5,444 nucleotides of DNA from an uncultured Ruminococcus sp. GTDB lineage: Bacteria > Bacillota > Clostridia > Oscillospirales > Ruminococcaceae. Position 1 is the stretch's first letter, and each line of letters opens with the position of its first letter. The stretch is from the NCBI GenBank assembly GCA_946186215.1, contig CAMHMM010000147.1, forward strand, positions 1 to 5,444, read 5' to 3'. This document shows positions 1 through 5,444 of this stretch, piece after piece. The translations under genes and the position numbers were made by a program. The notes beneath the pieces were generated by a model, which saw only the letters and a list, made by a program, of their open reading frames with translations, ran no database searches and was not told the origin of the DNA.

Positions 1-1
1 C

Positions 2-181
2 CTCGCCCTTTCGCAGCTTGATATCTGTGAACACAATACCACATATCTCGGAAACCAGCTTGAATGTGAATTCGGCGGGGACAGATGCTTCGGGGTACTG
101 GCCAATATGGATTTCATCCTGATATGTACATACGGCGAAAACGGCTCTGATCCGGAGCTTGTGATATATAAAAAGCGATAA
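2..181 (+). CDS. C-terminal end of an unrecognised protein (partial, 5' end outside window)
   Basis: An open frame enters from the left edge (first whole codon at base 2) and ends at TAA 179-181, giving 59 residues. The visible tail contains the stretches CEHNTTYLGNQLECEFGGD and GENGSDPELVIYKKR. It has three Cys, no membrane-length hydrophobic segment, and ends in a basic KKR. The codon pattern reads as normal coding sequence, and a stem-loop follows the stop within 11 bases, which fits a gene end. I do not recognise the family from this fragment and assign no function. That it is the end of a real gene is fairly likely; its identity is open. Confidence 0.6.
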   Translation, partial: LALSQLDICEHNTTYLGNQLECEFGGDRCFGVLANMDFILICTYGENGSDPELVIYKKR

Positions 182-191
182 AATGTCCGGT

Positions 192-237
192 TACAGCATA
201 AACGCAGCTTACATCAAAGTGAGCTGCGTTAGCTGTA
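192..237 (+). terminator. Long imperfect stem-loop after the partial gene, possible terminator
   Basis: AACGCAGCT at 201-209 is perfectly complementary to AGCTGCGTT at 222-230. With one G-T wobble the stem extends to 12 pairs around a six-base loop, ATCAAA (213-218). Outside a small asymmetric bulge, TACAGC (192-197) also pairs with GCTGTA (232-237). It starts 11 bases after the stop of the upstream gene, the usual place for a terminator. There is no U run after the stem (TCTGATTAAAA follows), so it is not a textbook intrinsic terminator. It could instead be an mRNA 3' stabiliser or a Rho-assisted site. Confidence 0.5.
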
Positions 238-253
238 TCTGATTAAAAGAGAG

Positions 254-482
254 TACGGGTAACTGCGGGCTTTGCCGCCTTGCCGACTAATATGTGATCT
301 ATGCAGTAATGAAAGCTCCGAGCCACAAATGAATGATTCCGCACAAAACAGAGTACGGGTAGCTGTCGGTCTTGCCGACCGATCTTAGTGTAAAATAATA
401 GCAGGCATAAAAGTTCCGAGCTCCAAATGAAGGATTTCACACAATTTTACATACGGGTAACTGCGGGCTTTGCCCGACCGAT
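254..482. repeat. Tandem repeat of about 99 bp, 2.3 copies, intergenic
   Basis: The heptamer TACGGGT recurs at 254, 354 and 452, so the period is 100 then 98 bases. Each copy continues as a GC-rich core (AACTGCGGGCTTTGCC or the variant AGCTGTCGGTCTTGCC). Copies 1 and 2 then share a second conserved block around CCGAG and CAAATGAA: 303-348 aligns with 401-446 at 35 of 46 positions by my count. Copy 3 is only the core, ending in GACCGAT at 482, nine bases before the -35 box of the downstream promoter. Copy 1 has a small internal duplication of GCC-TTGCCGAC. The copies are diverged, so this is not a recent duplication. It looks like a dispersed intergenic repeat family seen here as a short array; genome-wide dispersal is inference. 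Confidence 0.75.
464..476. other. Hairpin in the GC core of repeat copy 3 (equivalents in copies 1 and 2)
   Basis: CGGGC (464-468), loop TTT, GCCCG (472-476) is a perfect five-pair hairpin. The equivalent core of copy 2 forms GTCGG (365-369) with CCGAC (375-379). In copy 1, GCGG (265-268) pairs with CCGC (275-278). The stem bases differ between copies but pairing is kept, suggesting that the structure, not only the sequence, is preserved. It resembles the palindromic cores of REP-type elements. Whether it is transcribed is unknown, since the visible promoter lies downstream. Confidence 0.55.
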
Positions 483-490
483 GTTTTTTC

Positions 491-519
491 TTGACATTTT
501 GTCTATAATATGCTAAAAT
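491..519 (+). promoter_or_regulatory. Strong housekeeping-type promoter for the DUF3160 operon
   Basis: A perfect -35 box TTGACA (491-496) is followed after exactly 17 bases by TAAAAT (514-519), one mismatch from the -10 consensus, with an extended -10 TG at 511-512. A T run (483-489, one base before the -35) may act as an UP-like element. Transcription would start near 526, leaving a leader of about 30 bases. No clear operator palindrome lies within it, although the hairpin core of repeat copy 3 ends only 15 bases upstream of the -35 box. Confidence 0.82.
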
Positions 520-544
520 GTTAATCGTAAATTCATTGCGCGAA

Positions 545-550
545 GAGGTG
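545..550 (+). promoter_or_regulatory. Ribosome binding site of the DUF3160 lipoprotein gene
   Basis: GAGGTG, within AAGAGGTG, lies five bases before the ATG at 556. This fixes the start codon. It is supported by the lipoprotein signal peptide beginning exactly there. Confidence 0.8.
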
Positions 551-555
551 TTATA

Positions 556-2859
556 ATGAATAAAAGAGCGCTCATCGCCGTGGTACTGATATCTGTTCTT
601 ACAGCAGGCTGCGGCACAAAAGCACCCGAAACGGTAACAACCGCAGCAACAGAGGCAGTAACGGACGCTGTTGCCGAATCTACTCAAACTACAACACAGA
701 CAGAGACCACCACTGCTGCTGAAACGACAGCAACCACCGAACCGGATAAGCAGATCAGCACAGAAGACATCGTCTACCTGAAAAGGCCGACATTGCTTGA
801 AAGCTATTCAAGCAGCGAGATCACGGTCGAGCCTAAGGTAACATATCAGGAGGCTAAAGCCGATCTTTCCAATGTGTATTTCGGCAATCACTGGCTCAAT
901 GACGAAGAAAAGGAACTGCTCGCCAAAAACGGTTTTTATCTTTCCTCTGATGTTTTCAGCTACGATCCGAGAGAATTTTTCGGCACCTATGAGATGAACC
1001 GCTATAACGAGCGTGCAAGCTATGTTACAGTCGATTCCATGATGCACACATATCACCTGTATTTCTCTCACCTGCTCAAAAAAGTGGAGCAGGAGCATCT
1101 TGTGAACGATATGCTTGATGTATCAAAAGCAATGCTTGACAAAGCGCAGTCGCAGTATGATAAGCTGGCCGGCACAGAATGGGAAAAGGCTGCTAAAACC
1201 GAGCTCGCATTCTTTACTGTCGGTGCATCGCTTATCGATCCTGCAGCCGCCGTTCCTAAGGCAGTAAAGGACGAGGTTGCTGCAGAGCTTGATCTTATAT
1301 CAAAGCAGGATGGAATTTACTCCTCAAATATTTTTGAGGATAAGATGGAGGACTATTCCCAGTACAAGCCCCGCGGATATTATGACTCATCCGAAGATCT
1401 TCAGAAATATTTCCGTGCTATGATGTGGTACGGAAGGATGGGCTTCAGATCAGATGATGAAACTGCAAACCGCGCAGCACTGCTTATTACTCTCGCACTT
1501 GACGGGGATACGCTCAGCCGGTGGGAAAAGGTGTATTCGGTAACATCCTTCTTTGCCGGGGAATCTGATGATCTCGGCTATTATGAGCTGCGTCCTCTTA
1601 TAGATGCTGTTTACGGTGAAAACATCACCGAAGCAGACCTTATCGGGAAAAACGAGCTCTGGGAAAAGTATCACGCTCTCTGTGCCGAGCTCCCCTCCCC
1701 TGCAATCAATTCCGTTCCTGTGTATATTTTTGAATCCGATGAGGAACAGAAGGCAGCACAGAAGGGCTATCGCTTTATGGGACAGCGCTTTTCCATAGAC
1801 GAAGCTGTATTTACTCAGCTGGTGTACAGGCAGGTCAAGGCACGGGATGAAAATGATCCCTCTACCCGCAGAATGCTCCCTGATACACTCGATATCGCTG
1901 CTGCATTCGGTTCGGATACTGCGATGAAGATACTCGAGGATGAGGGCAAGACTGATTACCCCAACTTTGATGAACAGATGGAAAAAGTCCGCCTCATGAT
2001 GAGTGAAATGCCTCAGTCTTCCTGGACGGCAAACCTCTATTCAGCGTGGATATATACCATCATGCCCATGACACAGGAAAAGGATGAAGCATATCCCCCC
2101 GTTACACGCACTGAAGGCTGGAAACGCAGGGCTCTCATGTCCTTCGCGGGCAGCTATGCCGAGCTGAAGCATGACACAATACTTTATTCCAAGCAGATCA
2201 TGGCCGAAATGGGCGGCGGCGGAGAGTGGGATCCCCCCGATGACAGAGGCTATGTTGAAGCAGAGCCTGTCGTTTTCGCACGCCTTGAAGCGCTGATCAA
2301 TGCCACCAAGCAGGGCCTTGACGGCTACGGTATGCTCGCAGACTCCGATAAAGAGGATCTGGAGATACTCGGTCAGCTTGCAGGAAAGCTGAAAACCATC
2401 TCCGAAAAGGAACTCAACGGTGAACTTCCCACGGATGAAGAATTCGATCTTATCAGATCCTACGGCGGCCAGCTCGAGCATTTCTGGCAGAAGGTGATGG
2501 ATTCTGAGTATCCCGATGAAGAGTATCACTCAACTCAGGAGCATCCTGCCGCAGTGATCGCTGATATAGCCACCGATCCCGACAACGGAAAATGTCTTGA
2601 GGTCGGCATCGGCAATCCACTTGATATAGTTGTTCTTGTAGAAGTAGACGGGGTTTTAAAGGTAGCCTCGGGCACAACATTCTCATTCTATCAGTTCGAG
2701 CAGCCTATCGAAGACAGGCTCACAGACTCCGAATGGAGACAGAAGCTCGGAATTGAAGTAACCGGCGAAGGAGTGTACGACAAGGATAATAGCATAACCT
2801 ACCCCGAATGGTATTCGGATTATCTCTATGAATACAAATACACGGAAAGCAGCTATTGA
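556..2859 (+). CDS. DUF3160 family surface lipoprotein, function unknown
   Basis: 767 residues, the usual size for this family. Residues 1-18 are a signal peptide (NKR, then a hydrophobic core) ending in TAG before Cys19, a slightly non-canonical lipobox with Thr at -3, so the mature protein should be anchored in the membrane outer leaflet. Residues 20-63 are a Thr/Ala/Glu-rich disordered linker. The rest matches the DUF3160 pattern in order: YVTVDSMMHTYHLYF (156-170), YFRAMMWYGRMGFR (285-298), RFMGQRFS (406-413), LPDTLDIAAAFGSD (441-454), a WKRRALMS...SYAELKHDTILYSKQ stretch (522-547), GYVEAEP (565-571), HPAAVIADIATDPDNG (663-678), LEVGIGNP (681-688), GTTFSFYQF (706-714) and RLTDSEW (721-727). 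The family has no established activity that I know of. The conserved Asp160, His164, His167, His539 and Asp540 could form a metal or catalytic site, but this is inference. It has its own promoter and overlaps the next gene. Family call is firm; function is unknown. Confidence 0.9.
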   Translation: MNKRALIAVVLISVLTAGCGTKAPETVTTAATEAVTDAVAESTQTTTQTETTTAAETTATTEPDKQISTEDIVYLKRPTLLESYSSSEITVEPKVTYQEAKADLSNVYFGNHWLNDEEKELLAKNGFYLSSDVFSYDPREFFGTYEMNRYNERASYVTVDSMMHTYHLYFSHLLKKVEQEHLVNDMLDVSKAMLDKAQSQYDKLAGTEWEKAAKTELAFFTVGASLIDPAAAVPKAVKDEVAAELDLISKQDGIYSSNIFEDKMEDYSQYKPRGYYDSSEDLQKYFRAMMWYGRMGFRSDDETANRAALLITLALDGDTLSRWEKVYSVTSFFAGESDDLGYYELRPLIDAVYGENITEADLIGKNELWEKYHALCAELPSPAINSVPVYIFESDEEQKAAQKGYRFMGQRFSIDEAVFTQLVYRQVKARDENDPSTRRMLPDTLDIAAAFGSDTAMKILEDEGKTDYPNFDEQMEKVRLMMSEMPQSSWTANLYSAWIYTIMPMTQEKDEAYPPVTRTEGWKRRALMSFAGSYAELKHDTILYSKQIMAEMGGGGEWDPPDDRGYVEAEPVVFARLEALINATKQGLDGYGMLADSDKEDLEILGQLAGKLKTISEKELNGELPTDEEFDLIRSYGGQLEHFWQKVMDSEYPDEEYHSTQEHPAAVIADIATDPDNGKCLEVGIGNPLDIVVLVEVDGVLKVASGTTFSFYQFEQPIEDRLTDSEWRQKLGIEVTGEGVYDKDNSITYPEWYSDYLYEYKYTESSY

Positions 2860-3421
2860 CCGACATATCAGGCTGATAACAGCCGCCGCTGTACTTTGTG
2901 TGTGCAGCGGCGGCGCTATGACACACAGGCAGGCTCTGATCAAGGATCTGCCCCCGTGGGTACATCTGAACAAGACCGATGTGCAATACTGCATTCACAC
3001 AGAAAGAACTGATGAAACTGCACGATTTCTCCTGAAAAACGGCTCTCTTAGCGTAACATCCGATAACGGCCTGTATATATCGGATCCCGAATGGATCGTT
3101 GCTGATCTTTTAATATTTGACATTGACCGTGATAAGAACGACGAGGTCATTCTCCATGTGTGGAAAAAGGGAAGCTACGGCGAATTTCACCCGTTCTGGG
3201 AGGATGAGGAACAGGATCCCACTTTTTCAGAACACCTTTTCATCTACGACTGGGACACAGAATATGAGCGCCGCCTGCGCCCTGTCTGGATGTCATCCGC
3301 AATGCCTGTAAAAGGAAAATACATCTGTGCGGATGAAGACGGCATTCTCCACATAACAGCACCCGACCAAAGCGAAACAATGTGGCGCTGGGGAAGCTGG
3401 GGACTCATGCTTACCGAATAA
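2828..3421 (+). CDS. Small exported protein with an FG-GAP/EF-hand-like loop, function unknown
   Basis: 197 residues. The start at 2828 lies inside the end of the DUF3160 gene (32-base overlap, different frame). An in-frame TAA at 2795-2797 leaves this as the first ATG. There is no good Shine-Dalgarno sequence, so translation probably depends on coupling to the upstream gene. The N-terminus is signal-peptide-like: basic residues (K7, R6, R12, R15), a hydrophobic core at about 16-26, and a possible signal peptidase I site after A30. The body carries FDIDRDKNDEVILHVW (97-112): D98, D100, D102, D105 and E106 match a calcium-binding loop of FG-GAP/VCBS type. GSYGEFHPFW (115-124), SEHLFIYDW (134-142), RPVWMSS (151-157) and WRWGSWGL (187-194) follow. 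I recall similar Asp-loop/W-rich segments in clostridial exported proteins, but this is memory, not a search. A single-repeat beta-propeller-like domain binding a partner or polymer is plausible. The main alternative start is Met31 (2918), which would lose the signal peptide and also lacks a ribosome site. Confidence 0.75.
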   Translation: MNTNTRKAAIDRHIRLITAAAVLCVCSGGAMTHRQALIKDLPPWVHLNKTDVQYCIHTERTDETARFLLKNGSLSVTSDNGLYISDPEWIVADLLIFDIDRDKNDEVILHVWKKGSYGEFHPFWEDEEQDPTFSEHLFIYDWDTEYERRLRPVWMSSAMPVKGKYICADEDGILHITAPDQSETMWRWGSWGLMLTE

Positions 3422-3463
3422 AAAATCTCTTTCCCCGATCTTACGAGGAAAGAGAATTTTTTT
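3421..3463. terminator. Bidirectional intrinsic terminator between convergent operons
   Basis: TCTCTTTCC (3426-3434) pairs perfectly with GGAAAGAGA (3447-3455) around a 12-base loop. On the plus strand the stem is followed by seven T (3457-3463). On the minus strand it is followed by five T (complement of 3421-3425). It overlaps the last base of the plus-strand stop codon (3419-3421) and the minus-strand stop codon (3462-3464), so one element can end transcription from both sides. Confidence 0.88.
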
Positions 3464-4373
3464 ACTTGTATAACCCGGTGCTGAAATATCTGTCGCCTCT
3501 GTCAGGGAATACGGTTACGATATTCCCCTTTGCACCGCTCCTGATAAGCTTAAGAGATGCAGCAAGAGCCGCGCCTGAGGATGAACCTGCAAAGATGCCT
3601 TCACGAGCCGCAAGGAGCCTTACATGGCTGAATGCTTCATCGTCAGTGACCTTTATAACGCTGTCGATAAGGGACATATCCATCGTGTCGGCGATGAAAT
3701 CATTTCCTATGCCCTCGATATTGTAGTCGTGATGCTCGCCGCCGCCCATCGTGCTGCCCTCGGGATCGGCAAGAACGCCATTTACAGTCGGCTTTTTCTC
3801 CTTGATATATCTGAGTATGCCGCTTACTGTTCCGCCGCTTCCTGCGCCTGCAACGACATAGTCGATATCGCCTGAAAGATCCTCCCAGATCTCTCTGCCC
3901 GTGGTCTGATAATGCGCCAGCGGGTTGCAGGGAAGCTTGAACTGATCGAGAGTCACTGCTCCCTCTATCTCCTTTGTAAGCTCCTCTGCCTTTGCTTCTG
4001 CACCAAGCATACCATCCTCACGGGGCGTATTTATCACCTCTGCGCCCAAAGCGCGGAGAAGAGCCTGCTTTTCTGCAGAAAATTTTGTGGGTACGACAAA
4101 TATCAGCCTGTAACCCCGTCCCAGTGCGGCAAATGCGATACCGAGACCTGTGTTTCCGGCAGTGCCGACTATTATCGTGCCGCCCTTTTTAAGCAGTCCC
4201 TTTTCCTCTGCATCATTTATCATATAAAGACCTGTTCTGTCCTTTACGCTTCCCGAAGGGTTCCAGAGCTCCAGCTTTGCATAAAGCTTCACGCCTTCGG
4301 GTATATCAAAATAATTGAGCCTTACCAGCGGTGTATTTCCGATAAGCTCGCGCATGGAATTATATAAACTCAT
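3462..4373 (-). CDS. cysK: Cysteine synthase / O-acetylserine-dependent cystathionine beta-synthase (fold-type II PLP enzyme)
   Basis: 303 residues, full length for CysK without the C-terminal CBS domain of eukaryotic-type enzymes. It should catalyse PLP-dependent beta-replacement on O-acetylserine in the cytoplasm, with sulfide giving cysteine or homocysteine giving cystathionine. Visible: LIGNTPLVRL (10-19), NPSGSVKDR (38-46) with Lys44 as the PLP Schiff-base lysine, the substrate loop TAGNTG (71-76), DQF (143-145) with the conserved Gln144, the phosphate-binding GAGSGGTVSG (176-185), EGIGNDFI (220-227), GSSSGAA (263-269) and FPDRGDRYFST (289-299). The substrate loop has Ala72 where classical CysK has Ser (TSGNTG), a variant I associate with some cysteine synthase-like and desulfhydrase-type homologues. 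Its ATG overlaps the TGA of the upstream gamma-family gene (ATGA, 4370-4373). The pairing resembles the mccA-mccB arrangement of Bacillus, so cystathionine synthesis or cysteine beta-elimination with H2S release are real alternatives. Family is certain; exact substrate is not. Confidence 0.9.
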   Translation of the reverse strand: MSLYNSMRELIGNTPLVRLNYFDIPEGVKLYAKLELWNPSGSVKDRTGLYMINDAEEKGLLKKGGTIIVGTAGNTGLGIAFAALGRGYRLIFVVPTKFSAEKQALLRALGAEVINTPREDGMLGAEAKAEELTKEIEGAVTLDQFKLPCNPLAHYQTTGREIWEDLSGDIDYVVAGAGSGGTVSGILRYIKEKKPTVNGVLADPEGSTMGGGEHHDYNIEGIGNDFIADTMDMSLIDSVIKVTDDEAFSHVRLLAAREGIFAGSSSGAALAASLKLIRSGAKGNIVTVFPDRGDRYFSTGLYK

Positions 4374-5444
4374 TTTCTTGCCTCACTCACATTAATTGCA
4401 TTGTCAAGATCAGCGATTATATCGTTGATATCCTCTATTCCGACCGAAAGGCGGATAAGTCCGTCGGTGATGCCCACCTTTTCCCTTATCTCCTTAGGAA
4501 TTGAAGCGTGTGTCATGGTAGAAGGATGGCACACAAGGCTCTCCACACCGCCAAGACTCTCTGCGAGCATTACAAGCTGTAAGCTTTCAAAGAACACATT
4601 TATATCATGCCCCTCTGTAAGCTCAAAGGAGATCATTGCGCCGCCGTTTTTAGCCTGCTTGCTGTTTACCTCATAGCCGGGATCGCTTGTAAGTCCGGGA
4701 TAATACACCTTTGATACTCCCTTGTGCGCCTGAAGGAATTCTGCGGCTCTGAGGGCATTTTCCGTGTGCCTGTCCATTCTTACGCTAAGCGTCTTTATTC
4801 CTCTGATAAGAAGGAAGGACTCAAAGGGTGAAAGCACGCCGCCTGTGGAATTCTGTATAAAGGCAAGCTTCTTTGCAAGATCATCTGTGGTAACTACTGC
4901 AAGACCTGCAACAAGATCGGAATGGCCGCCGAGATATTTTGTTGCGGAATGCACAACGATATCCGCTCCCAGCTTCAGGGGCTGCTGAAGATATGGTGTC
5001 ATGAATGTGTTGTCAACGATCACAAGCAGTCCATGCTTATGGGAAATATCCGATATAGCCTTTATATCCGTCACGGTCATGAGAGGGTTTGCGGGGCTTT
5101 CAATGATAACTGCCTTAACATCCTCTGTTATGTCCTTCTCAAAGCTTTCCGGATCGGATGTATCGGAAATACGGTAGGTGATCCCGAAATGATCGAATAC
5201 CTTGTCAAGCACTCTGAATGTACCGCCGTAAACATTGCTTGAAATAAGTATCCTGTCGCCGCTTTTGAAAAGGCTCAGGACTGCAGTGGTCGCAGCCATT
5301 CCGGAGCCGAAAGCAAAACCAGCCTTGCCGCCCTCCAGCTCGGCAATAAGTGCTTCAAGCGCCTCTCTTGTGGGGTTTCCTGTGCGGGTGTATTCATACC
5401 CGCGCATTTTGCCGAGACCATCCTGCTTATAGGTGGAGGTCTGG
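4370..5444 (-). CDS. Cystathionine gamma-synthase / gamma-lyase family PLP enzyme (partial, N-terminus outside window)
   Basis: Fold-type I Cys/Met-metabolism PLP enzyme. The frame stays open through the right edge. The Met at 5407 is internal, because the 12 codons before it (QTSTYKQDGLGK) are family-conserved sequence leading into MRGYEYTRTGNPTR. About 357 residues are visible; from the usual ~380 length I infer that some 25-35 are missing. Numbering from the internal Met: GSGMAA (34-39) binds PLP phosphate, SSNVYGGT (56-63) holds the stacking Tyr, VDNTF (131-135) holds the Asp contacting the pyridine nitrogen, and SATKYLGGHSD (154-164) holds the PLP lysine, Lys157. SLGGVESL (284-291) carries the Glu found in gamma-synthases and gamma-lyases, followed by THASIP (299-304) and RLSVGIED (319-326). 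Motifs do not separate gamma-synthase (metB/metI, acyl-homoserine plus cysteine to cystathionine) from gamma-lyase (mccB, cystathionine to cysteine). The downstream cysK-like partner slightly favours reverse transsulfuration. It is probably first or early in its operon; the promoter and any sulfur-responsive riboswitch would lie off the right edge. Confidence 0.92.
   Translation of the reverse strand, partial: QTSTYKQDGLGKMRGYEYTRTGNPTREALEALIAELEGGKAGFAFGSGMAATTAVLSLFKSGDRILISSNVYGGTFRVLDKVFDHFGITYRISDTSDPESFEKDITEDVKAVIIESPANPLMTVTDIKAISDISHKHGLLVIVDNTFMTPYLQQPLKLGADIVVHSATKYLGGHSDLVAGLAVVTTDDLAKKLAFIQNSTGGVLSPFESFLLIRGIKTLSVRMDRHTENALRAAEFLQAHKGVSKVYYPGLTSDPGYEVNSKQAKNGGAMISFELTEGHDINVFFESLQLVMLAESLGGVESLVCHPSTMTHASIPKEIREKVGITDGLIRLSVGIEDINDIIADLDNAINVSEARK
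4381..4386 (-). promoter_or_regulatory. Ribosome binding site of the cysK-like gene, inside the upstream gene
   Basis: On the minus strand GTGAGG (complement of 4381-4386) sits seven bases before the ATG at 4373-4371, within the last codons of the upstream enzyme. Together with the ATGA stop/start overlap it shows translational coupling and supports this start. Confidence 0.7.

Noticed and set aside
243..440. Minus-strand open frame of 65 codons across the intergenic repeats
   Set aside because: It is built from the repeat units, with no ribosome site or recognisable family; open by chance in repeat sequence.
254..482. CRISPR array
   Set aside because: Only 2.3 copies, with a ~99-base period, and the sequence between anchors is itself homologous between copies, unlike unique spacers; no cas genes.
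504..509. Perfect TATAAT as the -10 box of the main promoter
   Set aside because: It lies only 7 bases from TTGACA, and no -35-like hexamer sits 16-18 bases upstream of it; TAAAAT at 514-519 has the correct 17-base spacing.
385..687. Minus-strand open frame of 100 codons
   Set aside because: Runs antisense through the strong promoter and the signal-peptide region of the DUF3160 gene, is Cys-rich and low-complexity, and looks like a shadow.
2041..2529. Minus-strand open frame of 162 codons
   Set aside because: Entirely antisense to conserved DUF3160 motifs; no family match and no promoter or ribosome site seen.
3912..4367. Plus-strand open frame of 151 codons
   Set aside because: Antisense to the cysK-like gene, Cys-rich with no coherent domain; shadow of a well-supported gene.
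5405..5407. ATG as the start of the gamma-family enzyme
   Set aside because: The 12 in-frame codons upstream encode conserved family sequence (QTSTYKQDGLGK), so this Met is internal and the true start lies outside the window.

Overview
The window looks like a chromosomal stretch from an anaerobic gut-type Firmicute, most likely a Ruminococcus-like Clostridia member. This is an inference from three things: mid-range base composition, an exported lipoprotein with a Thr/Ala/Glu-rich linker after its lipobox, and a clostridial-style MetB/MccB-CysK gene pair. No rRNA or other phylogenetic marker is present, so the lineage call is moderate to weak.

Layout, left to right. Bases 2-181 hold the last 59 codons of an unrecognised plus-strand gene. 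The roughly 375 bases after it contain no credible gene. They hold a long stem-loop (192-237), then about 2.3 copies of a ~99-bp tandem repeat (254-482) whose GC-rich core forms a small hairpin in every copy, then a strong consensus promoter (491-519) and a ribosome binding site. That promoter drives a 767-residue DUF3160 lipoprotein (556-2859). Overlapping its last 32 bases is a second exported protein of 197 residues (2828-3421) carrying an FG-GAP/EF-hand-like Asp-rich loop. The two appear to form a two-gene export operon of unknown function.

A stem-loop with T runs on both sides (3421-3463) separates this operon from a convergent minus-strand operon. That operon holds a cystathionine gamma-synthase/gamma-lyase-type PLP enzyme (4370 to beyond the right edge) and a cysteine synthase-type PLP enzyme (3462-4373), joined by a 4-base ATGA overlap. 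Together they would interconvert homocysteine-, cystathionine- and cysteine-linked sulfur. The 5' end and control region of this operon lie outside the window.

The metabolic half is ordinary. The less explored material is the DUF3160 plus small FG-GAP-like protein pair and the structured repeat lying directly against its promoter.
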